The position numbers and the translations under genes are program-made. From assembly GCA_023421735.1 (NCBI GenBank), contig JAEZSP010000025.1:1-23523 (forward strand): a stretch of DNA of 23,523 bases, read 5' to 3'. A model generated the notes under the pieces. It saw nothing but the letters and a program-made list of their open reading frames with translations, did no database searches and was not told the origin of the DNA. This document shows, one piece after another, positions 7,802 through 14,827 of the stretch. Source of the stretch: Bacillota bacterium (GTDB lineage: Bacteria > Bacillota_A > Clostridia > Christensenellales > Aristaeellaceae). Position 1 is the stretch's first letter, and the number at the start of each line of letters is the position of its first letter.

Positions 7802-8862
7802 CAGTACCTCGCCCCCGTTTCCGCATCAAACAGGAACACGCCGCGCTTTTTGAGACCCACGCGCAGCTTCTGCCCCGCCACAAGCCCGTCCTCAGAAGAC
7901 AGATACGCGCGGAAGCGGGTCTTTCCGAAGTTGATGTAGGCGAGTTCCTCCTTGCCCATGGTATAGAGGGATTCAACCGTGCAGTCGAGCGCCTCGTCGC
8001 CTTCGCCCGCGACGATGAAGCTTTCGGAACGCACCGACAGCGTGACCTTTTTCCCCTCCGGCGCGCGTGCGGCGATGGCGAGCTTCGCGGTTGCAGACCC
8101 GTCTGCCAATGTAAACGCGCCGCCCGATACCGTGCCGTGCAGGTTGTTGATGGGCGGATTGCCCAAAAAGTCGGCCACAAATTGGTTCGCCGGCTCGTTA
8201 TAGAGCGCCTGCGGCGCGTCGTATTGCTGCTTGACGCCCAACTTCATGAGGACGATGTGATCGGAGATGGACATGGCCTCCTCCTGATCATGGGTGACGA
8301 AAATCGTGGTGACCTTCGTGTCCTTCTGAATGCGCCGAATCTCCTCCCGCATCTCGAGACGGAGCCGCGCGTCGAGGTTTGAAAGCGGTTCGTCCAGGAG
8401 CAGGAGCCGCGGCTGCTTAATCAGCGCGCGCGCAATCGCCACGCGCTGCTGCTGTCCGCCGGAAAGCTGTGCGGGGAGCCGATCCATGTATTCGTCCACG
8501 TGTACCAGCTTTGCGATCTCCCGCGCGCGCTGGAGCCGTTCGAGCTTGGGAATCTTTTGAATTTCGAGCGGAAAACAGATGTTTTTCTCCACCGTCATAT
8601 GCGGATAGAGGGAGTAATTCTGAAATACCAGCCCGATCCCCCGCCGCTCCGGCGGCATGTCCGTCACGTCTTCCTCGTCAAAGAGGATCCTTCCGCCCGT
8701 CACGGGGATGATCCCCGCCAGCATGTTGAGGATTGTCGACTTCCCGCAGCCGGATGGTCCGAGCAGCGAAATCAGTTCGCCGTCCGAAAGCTCGGCCGAA
8801 AAATCGTCCACCGCGGTCGTCTTGCCGAATCGTTTCGTGAGATGGGAAAGGGTTACTTTCAT
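7801..8862 (-). CDS. Sugar ABC transporter ATPase, UgpC/MsmK/MsiK family
   Basis: A 353-residue ATPase that powers sugar import at the inner face of the membrane. Walker A is GPSGCGKST (35-43), the signature LSGGQQQR (133-140), Walker B LLLLDEP (153-159), and the switch histidine H191 lies in VTHDQEEA. A C-terminal TOBE/OB-like regulatory part covers about 235-353. The start is the ATG at 8862, with AAGGAG 8 nt upstream; a TTG two codons earlier would leave only 2 nt of spacing. Finding the ATPase inside the operon matters, because many Gram-positive sugar transporters share a single distant ATPase. It has its own promoter at 8944-8974, downstream of the binding-protein gene. Confidence 0.95.
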   Translation of the reverse strand: MKVTLSHLTKRFGKTTAVDDFSAELSDGELISLLGPSGCGKSTILNMLAGIIPVTGGRILFDEEDVTDMPPERRGIGLVFQNYSLYPHMTVEKNICFPLEIQKIPKLERLQRAREIAKLVHVDEYMDRLPAQLSGGQQQRVAIARALIKQPRLLLLDEPLSNLDARLRLEMREEIRRIQKDTKVTTIFVTHDQEEAMSISDHIVLMKLGVKQQYDAPQALYNEPANQFVADFLGNPPINNLHGTVSGGAFTLADGSATAKLAIAARAPEGKKVTLSVRSESFIVAGEGDEALDCTVESLYTMGKEELAYINFGKTRFRAYLSSEDGLVAGQKLRVGLKKRGVFLFDAETGARY

Positions 8863-8943
8863 GGGCAACGCTCCTTATGCGAAAAGTACAGGTGAACCCG
8901 GCGGACGCAAAGCGCCCCGCATGGATGATGACCGATTGATTTA

Positions 8944-8974
8944 ATTATACCATACGCGGCGTAGATTTGGTCAA
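8944..8974 (-). promoter_or_regulatory. Extended -10 promoter for the ATPase-permease-isomerase genes
   Basis: On the minus strand, TTGACC (8969-8974) and TATAAT (8944-8949) are separated by 19 nt. The -10 is preceded by TGG, forming an extended -10 that tolerates the long spacer. Transcription would start near 8937, giving a leader of about 75 nt. It lets the membrane and ATPase genes be expressed independently of the binding-protein gene upstream. Confidence 0.65.
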
Positions 8975-9000
8975 AAATCAGCTTAAAAAGAAATCCATCA

Positions 9001-9060
9001 GCCGCCGCCCCCAACCGGGCGGGCGGGACATTCCCCGCCACCCGGCGGTTTCCCGCCGCC
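9001..9060. repeat. GC-rich overlapping palindromes in the binding-protein/ATPase gap
   Basis: The 342-nt gap 8863-9204 holds no gene. This part has two overlapping hairpins: CGGCGG-loop-CCGCCG (9043-9058; GAAA tetraloop on the minus strand), and a longer imperfect stem pairing about 9015-9028 with 9033-9045. With the terminator (9061-9099) and the 9137-9158 hairpin, they fill the gap with structure that could protect or end the binding-protein mRNA. Confidence 0.45.
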
Positions 9061-9099
9061 AAAAATACGGTCGCGCGGGGTTTGGACCCCCGCGCGACC
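9061..9099 (-). terminator. Intrinsic terminator after the sugar-binding-protein gene
   Basis: A 12-bp perfect GC stem (9069-9080 with 9088-9099, loop of 7 nt) is followed on the minus strand by GTA and five T residues. It lies between the binding-protein gene and the ATPase promoter. It would end most transcripts there, giving more binding protein than transporter. Its stem core closely resembles the hairpin at 18336-18369 in the other ABC locus. Confidence 0.7.
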
Positions 9100-9136
9100 A
9101 ACGGACAATCTCGCATGTGCCACCAGGCACGGGATT

Positions 9137-9158
9137 CGCAAGGGCTGAGGCCCTTGCG
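9137..9158. repeat. Perfect 9-bp hairpin after the sugar-binding-protein gene
   Basis: CGCAAGGGC-TGAG-GCCCTTGCG is a perfect 9-bp stem with a 4-nt loop, 46 nt beyond the stop codon. It is followed by GC-rich sequence reaching the gene. It has no T-run and looks like a REP-type intergenic palindrome or an mRNA 3'-end stabiliser. Confidence 0.5.
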
Positions 9159-9204
9159 CGAGGGATGCGGGAGGCGGAGCCCCCCGCCCGCCGTTCCCGC
9201 GGCG

Positions 9205-10464
9205 TTACTTTGCCAGCGCCTCGTTGCAGGCGGTGACCAACGCTGCCATGGCGTCTTCGGGGGTGGAAACGCCGCCCGCGACTTCCTTGGCGGTATCGGT
9301 CAGCGCGTTGCGCACGGCGTTCGCGCCGCTGATGGCGGGCAAAGCGCCCGCGATATCGAGGTTCGCGGCGACCATGTTGAGGGCCGGGGCGTTCTCCGCA
9401 TACGCGGCATAGCCTTCGACGGCCTGGGTGGTTCCGTAGGGGGACAGGGTATTGGTGGCCTGCACCCACGCAAAGTTATTCTCGGGCTGGAGGAAGAACT
9501 TGATGAACTGATAGGTGCCCATGTTCTCTTCCTCGGACTTGTTGAAGGCGATGGGGCCGCGGTTCCAGGACGGATACCATTCGGAGCCATCCGCCATGCC
9601 GCGGATCGCGGGCGCGACTGCGTACTCAAACCCGTCGGGCGTGATGTAGGGAACGCCCGCGCAGGAGCCGTAATAGCTCGCGACGAGGCCCGCATTGAAA
9701 TCGTTGGACCAATAGTCGCCCGAGGGGGTGATGGCGAAGTAACCCGCCTGCACCTGATCCGCAAACCACTTGAGCCACTGGACGCCGGTATCGGTGCCGA
9801 AGGTCACGGTGCGGGTCGCGGTATCAATGTAGCCCGCGCCGGACTGAATGAATAGGGACTGAATGAGGTCGGTCAGGGAATCGACCGCGAAGCCGGGAAT
9901 GCCCTTCGCCTCGTAGATGGTCTTGGCCTGCGCGGCAAGATCTTCCCACGTGGTGGCGGGCGTCAGACCGAGCTCGTCGTAGAGGGTCTTGTTGTAGAAG
10001 AACACGGGGCCGGTGGTGTAGGCGGGCAGATAGTAGATGCCGCCGTCGTCAAAGCCCTTGACTTCGCCGCTGTAGACGGCGGGGGACATGGAGGAGACGA
10101 TGTCGGTCATGCCGATCTCGGGATCCTCAATGTAACTGGTCATGTCGAAGACGAGGCCGTCCTTGACGTAGTCGGCAGCTGCGGAAGCGTAGTTGAAGAT
10201 GATGTTGGGGCCGACGCCGTTGGCAACCGCGTTATACACGGTGTCAAGGAATCCCGAGTAAGCCTGGGACTCGAGAACGACTTCGTAGTCGGACTGGCTG
10301 GCGTTGAAGGCGTCCGCGATGGACTGGAGGGCCGCCTCCTGCCCTTCGGTGAACGTGTGCCAGATGGTGACCTGCACCTTGGCATCCTCCGCAACCGCGG
10401 CGGACGACATTGTCAGGAGCAGCATGACCGCCAGGAGCGCGGCCAGAATGGAACGGAACTTCAT
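9205..10464 (-). CDS. Extracellular sugar-binding protein of a CUT1 ABC transporter
   Basis: The 419-residue protein is a family 1 solute-binding protein of the UgpB/MalE type (VTIWHTFTEGQEAAL just after the signal, GPVFFYNKTLYDELGL in the middle). The Sec signal peptide is about residues 1-25, with likely cleavage after AVA. No lipobox cysteine is present, unlike most Gram-positive binding proteins, so how it stays at the membrane is unclear. The start is the ATG at 10464, with AGGAGG 8 nt upstream; a longer frame begins at 10491 without support. It heads the sugar operon and delivers ligand to the two permeases. UgpB-like wording does not fix the substrate; glycerol-3-phosphate, its diesters or oligosaccharides are all possible. 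Confidence 0.92.
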   Translation of the reverse strand: MKFRSILAALLAVMLLLTMSSAAVAEDAKVQVTIWHTFTEGQEAALQSIADAFNASQSDYEVVLESQAYSGFLDTVYNAVANGVGPNIIFNYASAAADYVKDGLVFDMTSYIEDPEIGMTDIVSSMSPAVYSGEVKGFDDGGIYYLPAYTTGPVFFYNKTLYDELGLTPATTWEDLAAQAKTIYEAKGIPGFAVDSLTDLIQSLFIQSGAGYIDTATRTVTFGTDTGVQWLKWFADQVQAGYFAITPSGDYWSNDFNAGLVASYYGSCAGVPYITPDGFEYAVAPAIRGMADGSEWYPSWNRGPIAFNKSEEENMGTYQFIKFFLQPENNFAWVQATNTLSPYGTTQAVEGYAAYAENAPALNMVAANLDIAGALPAISGANAVRNALTDTAKEVAGGVSTPEDAMAALVTACNEALAK

Positions 10465-10477
10465 GGGGACTACCTCC

Positions 10478-10490
10478 TGCGTTTGACGCA
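10478..10490 (-). promoter_or_regulatory. Small hairpin abutting the ribosome binding site
   Basis: TGCGT-CAA-ACGCA (minus strand) forms a 5-bp stem directly before AGGAGG of the sugar-binding-protein gene. It might keep the ribosome binding site open or stabilise the mRNA 5' region. Confidence 0.35.
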
Positions 10491-10499
10491 TGTATTTGT

Positions 10500-10517
10500 T
10501 AAACGCTTGCGCGTTTA
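10500..10517. promoter_or_regulatory. Palindromic operator candidate in the binding-protein leader
   Basis: TAAACGC-TTGC-GCGTTTA is a perfect 7-bp inverted repeat centred about 32 nt downstream of the predicted start point of the 10548-10576 promoter. The AAACG/CGTTT half-sites resemble LacI-family operators. A repressor here could block elongation. It could also act as an RNA hairpin. No regulator gene lies nearby. Confidence 0.45.
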
Positions 10518-10547
10518 GACCCGCATTGTTCGATCCGTGACATCATC

Positions 10548-10576
10548 ATTATAGAAAACCTTTCGGCAATTTGTAC
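10548..10576 (-). promoter_or_regulatory. Probable promoter of the sugar-binding-protein gene
   Basis: A perfect TATAAT (10548-10553) lies about 80 nt upstream of the ATG on the minus strand. The best -35 is TGTACA, 18 nt upstream, matching 4 of 6 consensus bases. The weak -35 suits activator dependence, and the 10589-10627 inverted repeat lies just upstream. Confidence 0.55.
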
Positions 10577-10588
10577 ACCCCGCACATG

Positions 10589-10627
10589 TTAAGTTTGGGT
10601 GTCGCAACCCCCGCGCGCGAAACTTAA
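10589..10627. promoter_or_regulatory. Long inverted repeat upstream of the binding-protein promoter
   Basis: TTAAGTTT (10589-10596) and AAACTTAA (10620-10627) are perfect inverted repeats 23 nt apart. An inner GGGT/ACCC pairing lies between them. The position just upstream of the -35 suits an activator or repressor site. It is AT-rich at the arms in a GC-rich region. Confidence 0.4.
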
Positions 10628-10635
10628 TGCTTGTC

Positions 10636-10660
10636 AAAGCGGGATCAAGTTTCCCGCTTT
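10636..10660 (-). terminator. Hairpin spanning the FRG gene stop codon
   Basis: AAAGCGGGA (10636-10644) pairs with TCCCGCTTT (10652-10660), a 9-bp stem with a 7-nt loop that contains the stop codon of the FRG-domain gene. The U-tract is short (three T from the stem, then GACA), so termination may be partial. Confidence 0.45.
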
Positions 10661-11454
10661 TGATTATAAACCGGGCCGAGCGCGGAATACTGGCGCGTGA
10701 TCCACTTGCAGATGCCGTCGAGGCCGGGATAGATCATGCGCTCTGAAATGTTGATATAATCGAGCTTGTCGCGGATTTCGAGCTTGACGGAGGCGGGAAT
10801 GACGATCTTGACCGCGCGATCGCCCAGATCGGAAATGATATCGTCAAACATCGCATTCGGCTCGCTGGTGACCGAAAAAAGCGAATACTGGTTTGCGATC
10901 CGGTCGAGCATCGACGCGGGCTCAAAAAACAGCGCGTAAGGCTGTACGCCCATTTTCAGCGCCTCAAGGGAAGGCACGAGCGCGTCGAGAAGTTCCACGG
11001 AAAAGATGCGGCTGCGCGTGGCGGAGAGCGCGTCGTGCATTCGCTCGGGCAAAAGCTCGTTCGTCATCGTCACGTCGAGCGCGAAAATCGCCCCATCGCG
11101 GTCATACATCGAAATGTCCTCTGTCGCAAAGTGCGCGGCGACCAGCGGCGAATACGTCCAGTCGAGCAGCCGCGTCGGCAGCCCGTGGTGCTGCGCCAGG
11201 GGCAAAATCTGCCAGATGGAATTATAGTCCACAAGATCCGCATAGGCGTACTTGCGAAAGGAGCGGATCACGGAGGTCTCGAGCGTGAGGTCGTGCGCAC
11301 AGACCCGGTTCAGCGACGGCACGAGGCCCCACCGCTTGTCGGACGCGCCGCGATAGACCCGATTCGCGCGGTAACGCATGATCTTTTCATCCCAGATGCC
11401 GTCGAACACCGCGTGCTGAAGCTCATCCCAGTCGCGGATCATGATTTCACGCAT
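10645..11454 (-). CDS. FRG domain-containing protein
   Basis: This 269-residue protein carries the FRG domain. The naming motif is in VYRGASDKRWGLVPSLNR (33-50), and the core LAQHHGLPTRLLDWTYSPLVAAHFA block is at 86-110. The domain's biochemical role is not established; it occurs in many bacteria, sometimes with mobile or defence genes, but nothing here shows such a role. No signal peptide or membrane segment is seen. The ATG at 11454 is preferred, because GGGGTGAT lies at proper spacing; GTG (11463) and ATG (11460) starts are too close to it. It reads divergently from galE and toward the sugar-binding-protein gene, separated by a stop-codon hairpin and that gene's own promoter. No good promoter is visible for it; TATATA at 11471-11476 lacks a convincing -35. 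Confidence 0.88.
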   Translation of the reverse strand: MREIMIRDWDELQHAVFDGIWDEKIMRYRANRVYRGASDKRWGLVPSLNRVCAHDLTLETSVIRSFRKYAYADLVDYNSIWQILPLAQHHGLPTRLLDWTYSPLVAAHFATEDISMYDRDGAIFALDVTMTNELLPERMHDALSATRSRIFSVELLDALVPSLEALKMGVQPYALFFEPASMLDRIANQYSLFSVTSEPNAMFDDIISDLGDRAVKIVIPASVKLEIRDKLDYINISERMIYPGLDGICKWITRQYSALGPVYNQKRET

Positions 11455-11484
11455 ATTCATCACCCCGTGTTATATATTCGGTAC

Positions 11485-11503
11485 GGCAGGGGCATATCCT
11501 GCC
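11485..11503. promoter_or_regulatory. Inverted repeat between divergent FRG gene and galE
   Basis: GGCAGG-GGCATAT-CCTGCC gives a 6-bp inverted repeat between the two divergent genes, just upstream of the galE -35 box. It may be an operator serving one or both; no regulator is identifiable. Confidence 0.3.
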
Positions 11504-11510
11504 CGATCTA

Positions 11511-11539
11511 TTGCACGCCCATTTTGATTGTGCTATGAT
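11511..11539 (+). promoter_or_regulatory. Promoter of galE
   Basis: TTGCAC (11511-11516), a 17-nt spacer and TATGAT (11534-11539) preceded by TGC form an extended -10 promoter. The expected start near 11546 falls at the AAGGAG site of galE, so the leader would be only about 14 nt. Confidence 0.65.
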
Positions 11540-11559
11540 GATGGCAAGGAGTGATGCAT

Positions 11560-12585
11560 ATGGGCAAGATCCTTTTGACGGGCGGCGCGGGCTTCATCGG
11601 CGCGCATACCGCGGTGGAATTATTAAACGCGGGTCATGATATTGTGGTCGCCGACAATTATTACAACAGCTCTCCCGAGGCGCTGAGGCGCGTGTCCGAA
11701 ATCACGGGAAAGACGTTTTCCGTCTATGCGGTCGATGTGTGCGATGAGGCGGCCATGGACGAAATTTTCCAAAAGGAAGATTTCGACGCGACGATCCACT
11801 TCGCGGGCTACAAGGCTGTAGGCGAGTCGGTCGAGAAGCCCATTTTGTACTATAGAAATAACCTTGACGCGGCGCTCACGCTGTTTGCATGCATGGAAAA
11901 GCATGGTGTGACGCGCGTTTTATTCTCCTCGTCGGCCACGGTCTATGGAACCGATGTCGGCGCAAACTGCCGCGAGGATATGCCTCTCACGTTCTCCACC
12001 TCGAACCCCTACGGCTCGACGAAGTTCATCATCGAGCGCATCCTGCAGGACATTGCGATCGCGCACCCCGCATGGTCGATCGTCAACCTGCGCTATTTCA
12101 ATCCCGTCGGTGCGCACGAGAGCGGCAAAATCGGCGAGGATCCCAACGGCATTCCCAACAACCTCATGCCCCGCGTGGTACAGGCGGCGCTCGGAAAGAT
12201 CAAAAAGCTTGGCGTGTATGGCGATGATTATCCCACCCCGGACGGCACGTGCCGCCGCGACTACATCCACGTCGTGGATCTCGCAAAGGGGCACATCGCC
12301 GCGCTCAAGTACGCGATGGGTCACACGGGCTGTGAGACGATCAATCTTGGAACCGGTACCCCCTACAGCGTGTACGAGATTCTCAACACCTTTATGAAGG
12401 TCACGGGCGTCAGCTTCCCCTACGAGGTCGCGCCCCGACGCGCGGGCGATTTGCCGGAAGCCTATGCGAACGTTGAAAAGGCGAAAAAATTGCTCGGCTG
12501 GAAGGCGGAAAAGACGCTTGCCGACATGTGCACCGATGCGTGGCGCTGGCAGACCATGAATCCGGATGGATACCCGAAAAACTAA
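11560..12585 (+). CDS. galE: UDP-glucose 4-epimerase
   Basis: GalE interconverts UDP-glucose and UDP-galactose in the cytosol, for galactose catabolism and for making precursors of surface polysaccharide. The 341-residue protein is a full-length extended short-chain dehydrogenase. The NAD-binding motif TGGAGFIG is at 7-14, SSSATVYG at 123-130, and the catalytic pair Y151 and K155 is in YGSTK. LRYFNPVGAH follows at 177-186. The ATG at 11560 is chosen because AAGGAG lies 8 nt upstream; a GTG at 11551 would be inside that site. The gene is a single-gene unit with its own promoter and terminator. Confidence 0.96.
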   Translation: MGKILLTGGAGFIGAHTAVELLNAGHDIVVADNYYNSSPEALRRVSEITGKTFSVYAVDVCDEAAMDEIFQKEDFDATIHFAGYKAVGESVEKPILYYRNNLDAALTLFACMEKHGVTRVLFSSSATVYGTDVGANCREDMPLTFSTSNPYGSTKFIIERILQDIAIAHPAWSIVNLRYFNPVGAHESGKIGEDPNGIPNNLMPRVVQAALGKIKKLGVYGDDYPTPDGTCRRDYIHVVDLAKGHIAALKYAMGHTGCETINLGTGTPYSVYEILNTFMKVTGVSFPYEVAPRRAGDLPEAYANVEKAKKLLGWKAEKTLADMCTDAWRWQTMNPDGYPKN

Positions 12586-12593
12586 ACGGGAGT

Positions 12594-12621
12594 GCCGGGC
12601 GTCGATGGCGTCCGGCTTTTT
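12594..12621 (+). terminator. Intrinsic terminator after galE
   Basis: GCCGGGCG (12594-12601) pairs with CGTCCGGC (12609-12616) with one G-U pair and a 7-nt loop, followed directly by five T residues. It starts 9 nt after the galE stop. It also lies immediately before the next gene's ATG at 12631. Confidence 0.8.
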
Positions 12622-12630
12622 GCTACTGTT

Positions 12631-13755
12631 ATGAAAAAATTCATTTTGATGACGGCGCTTTTCTGCCTCTCGTCCGCACTCGCATCCTGTGCGGCAGAGA
12701 CGCGGATTACGGCGGTTGCCGTCGGAAAAGGCGACGCGATCATCGTTGAAACGGGCGACTACACCTGCCTCATCGACGCCGGTCGGCCGGAAGCCATGGG
12801 AAAGATTCGGCGCGCGCTGCGGGAGATGGGCATTGAACAGCTCGACGCGGTGTTTTTAACGCACGTCGATCAAGACCACGCGGGCGGCATGGCGTGGCTT
12901 TCCCAAAGCGGCATACCGGTCGGCACATGGTACGCATCCGCCTGTTATTTCGAGTACAAGGAAAAAAATCATCCGCTTGTCAAGGCGGGAATAGACGTGA
13001 CGTGGCTGCGGGTAGGCGACGCCGTCCCGGCGGGCGCAAACGCGACGTTGACCGTACTCGCGCCGATTGAGGAGAGCAAGGACGAAGAAAACGACAACTC
13101 GCTGGTCCTGATGCTCGATGGACCGGATGGGCGCGCGCTGTTCACAGGCGACATGGAATTGCCCGAGGAGGCAGATCTGCTTGCGACGGGTGCCGACCTC
13201 TCATGCGACGTCCTCAAGGTGGCAAATCACGGCGACGGGGACGCGACGGGTCCGGATCTTGTGCGGGCGGCAAGCCCACAGATTTCAATCATCTCGACCG
13301 ACGCATATGAAAAGCCCGGCACGCCCGATCCGGATGTGGTCGCGCGGCTGGAAGGCGCCGGGAGCAATGTCTATGTCACGCAGGACGCATCCGCGATCCG
13401 CGCAGTGCTCGACGCCGGGAAGGCGTCCGCCGAGTCAATCAACTGGCCGAGTCCGGTTCAGCAAGGGATCACGCTCGACGTCGACCGTGACGACGAATTA
13501 TTCACCATTTCAAACGGCAGAAGCGAGGAAATCGACCTGAGCGGCTGGTATCTGTACGCCAAACGGGGAGACGCGCTGTTTTCCCTGAATGGGATCATTC
13601 TCGCGCCGGGTGCAAAGGTCATCGTCGGCACAAAAAGCAGCCCGGACGGCACATACTCCGTTTACTGGGATGAAAAGAATGTGCTCGCAAATAAAAAAGA
13701 CGATCCCGTAACGCTCTACGACCGAAATGGACTGTCGGTCGCATACGCGCCCTGA
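12631..13755 (+). CDS. Lipoprotein with ComEC-type metallo-beta-lactamase fold and C-terminal lamin-tail domain
   Basis: The 374-residue protein begins with a lipoprotein signal peptide (lipobox LASC, modified cysteine C20), so it should be anchored outside the cell membrane. Residues about 25-270 form a metallo-beta-lactamase domain like the C-terminal part of ComEC. It has VGKGDAIIV (31-39), the metal motif THVDQDHAGG (77-86; H78, D80, D82, H83), FTGD (D174) and ANHGD (H200). Residues about 278-374 look like a lamin-tail domain: IDLSGWYLY, LAPGAKVIVG and NKKDDPVTLYDRNG. Such domains accompany secreted nucleases and DNA-binding proteins, so an extracellular nuclease or phosphodiesterase is plausible (inference). 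The ATG at 12631 fits the signal peptide, but there is no Shine-Dalgarno site and a terminator ends 9 nt upstream. Its stop codon lies in a hairpin leading to ldh. Confidence 0.85.
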   Translation: MKKFILMTALFCLSSALASCAAETRITAVAVGKGDAIIVETGDYTCLIDAGRPEAMGKIRRALREMGIEQLDAVFLTHVDQDHAGGMAWLSQSGIPVGTWYASACYFEYKEKNHPLVKAGIDVTWLRVGDAVPAGANATLTVLAPIEESKDEENDNSLVLMLDGPDGRALFTGDMELPEEADLLATGADLSCDVLKVANHGDGDATGPDLVRAASPQISIISTDAYEKPGTPDPDVVARLEGAGSNVYVTQDASAIRAVLDAGKASAESINWPSPVQQGITLDVDRDDELFTISNGRSEEIDLSGWYLYAKRGDALFSLNGIILAPGAKVIVGTKSSPDGTYSVYWDEKNVLANKKDDPVTLYDRNGLSVAYAP

Positions 13756-13777
13756 AAATGGACAAACCTATTCAGGG
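13750..13777 (+). promoter_or_regulatory. Hairpin covering upstream stop codon and ldh ribosome binding site
   Basis: CCCTGAA (13750-13756) pairs with TTCAGGG (13771-13777). The left arm contains the TGA stop of the upstream lipoprotein gene. The right arm contains the start of the AGGGGGTG ribosome binding site of ldh. Ribosomes finishing the first gene could open the hairpin, coupling the two translations. Confidence 0.5.
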
Positions 13778-13786
13778 GGTGTTATC

Positions 13787-14734
13787 ATGTCAAAAATCGC
13801 AATCATCGGCGCCGGAAACGTCGGCGCGACGATGGCCTACACGTTCGCCCTGTTTGGCACGGCGAGCGAAATCGCGCTCATCGACATCAACGAGAACAAG
13901 GCGCGCGGAGAAGCGCTCGATATCCTGCACGGGATGCCGCTGTGTCCGCCCGCCAAAATCGCGGGCGGCGGCTACGAGCAGCTTGACGGTGCGGACATCG
14001 TCATCATGACGGCCGGCGCAAACCAGGAACCGGGCGAAACGCGCCGCGCGCTCACGGGCCGGAACATCAGGGTCATGGACGCCGCGAGTCACGAAATCGT
14101 CGCGCGCGCACCGGACGCAATCCTTCTCGTCGTCACAAACCCGGTCGATTCGCTCACGCGCGCGGCGATCGATATGACGGGCTTCTCACCGCGCCGGGTC
14201 ATGGGTTCGGGCACGGTGCTCGATACGCTGCGCCTGCGCGCAATGTTGGCGGAGCATACGTTCCTTGACCCGCGCAACATCCATGGGTTCGTGTTGGGCG
14301 AGCACGGGGACAGCGAGTTCGCCGCATGGTCCACCATCTCCATCTCCGGCATGGACATGGACGAATACTGTCGCAGCTGCGGCCAGTGCGACTGGCAGCT
14401 TCCGGAACGAATGCGCGCCGCGTTTGACGTTGACGTGCGCAAGGCGGCATACAGGGTGATCGAGATGAAGGGTGCGACGTTCTACGCCGTCTCGGTCGCC
14501 GCACGCCGGATCTGCGAGGCAATCCTGCGCGACGAGCATTCCATCCTGACTGTTTCCACGCTGCTCACAGGTGAATACGGCATCGACGGCGTGTGCCTGA
14601 GTCTCCCGACGGTGGTGGGACGGCGCGGCGTCGAGCGCGTGATTCCCTTGAAACTTGCGGCGGACGAGGAACTTCTGCTTCGGCATTCGGCGGATGTCGT
14701 GCGTGCCATGGCGGCGCGTCCGCAGATCGTATAG
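13787..14734 (+). CDS. ldh: L-lactate dehydrogenase
   Basis: This cytosolic enzyme reduces pyruvate to L-lactate with NADH, a fermentation end step. The protein has 315 residues, the normal length. The nucleotide motif GAGNVGA is at 8-14. Q80 in GANQEPGETR occupies the substrate-specificity position, which is Gln in lactate and Arg in malate dehydrogenases. R86, N118 (VVTNPVD) and the catalytic H173 in GEHGDSE are present. The ATG at 13787 follows an AGGGGGTG site; upstream codons in the same frame lie in the preceding gene. A Cys-rich patch (C195, C198, C201) near the active-site loop is uncommon in this family. Expression is probably linked to the upstream lipoprotein gene through the hairpin at 13750-13777. 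Confidence 0.94.
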   Translation: MSKIAIIGAGNVGATMAYTFALFGTASEIALIDINENKARGEALDILHGMPLCPPAKIAGGGYEQLDGADIVIMTAGANQEPGETRRALTGRNIRVMDAASHEIVARAPDAILLVVTNPVDSLTRAAIDMTGFSPRRVMGSGTVLDTLRLRAMLAEHTFLDPRNIHGFVLGEHGDSEFAAWSTISISGMDMDEYCRSCGQCDWQLPERMRAAFDVDVRKAAYRVIEMKGATFYAVSVAARRICEAILRDEHSILTVSTLLTGEYGIDGVCLSLPTVVGRRGVERVIPLKLAADEELLLRHSADVVRAMAARPQIV

Positions 14735-14772
14735 TCGCCACCAAATTGAATTCTACTTTGGGTTGCGTTCTA

Positions 14773-14801
14773 TTGCGTACAGGCAGGGGTTGTGATACAA
14801 T
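14773..14801 (+). promoter_or_regulatory. Extended -10 promoter of the small membrane protein gene
   Basis: TTGCGT (14773-14778), a 17-nt spacer and TACAAT (14796-14801) preceded by TGA. The 15-nt block GTTGTGATACAATGG at 14789-14803 recurs exactly at the rhamnosidase promoter (19291-19305). Confidence 0.65.
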
Positions 14802-14827
14802 GGATTCACACAGAGGAGGGAACCACA

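Noticed and set aside
10645..11454. Anti-phage defence system based on the FRG-domain protein
   Set aside because: No nuclease, toxin-antitoxin, reverse transcriptase or other defence partner is adjacent; it stands between galE and a sugar-uptake operon.
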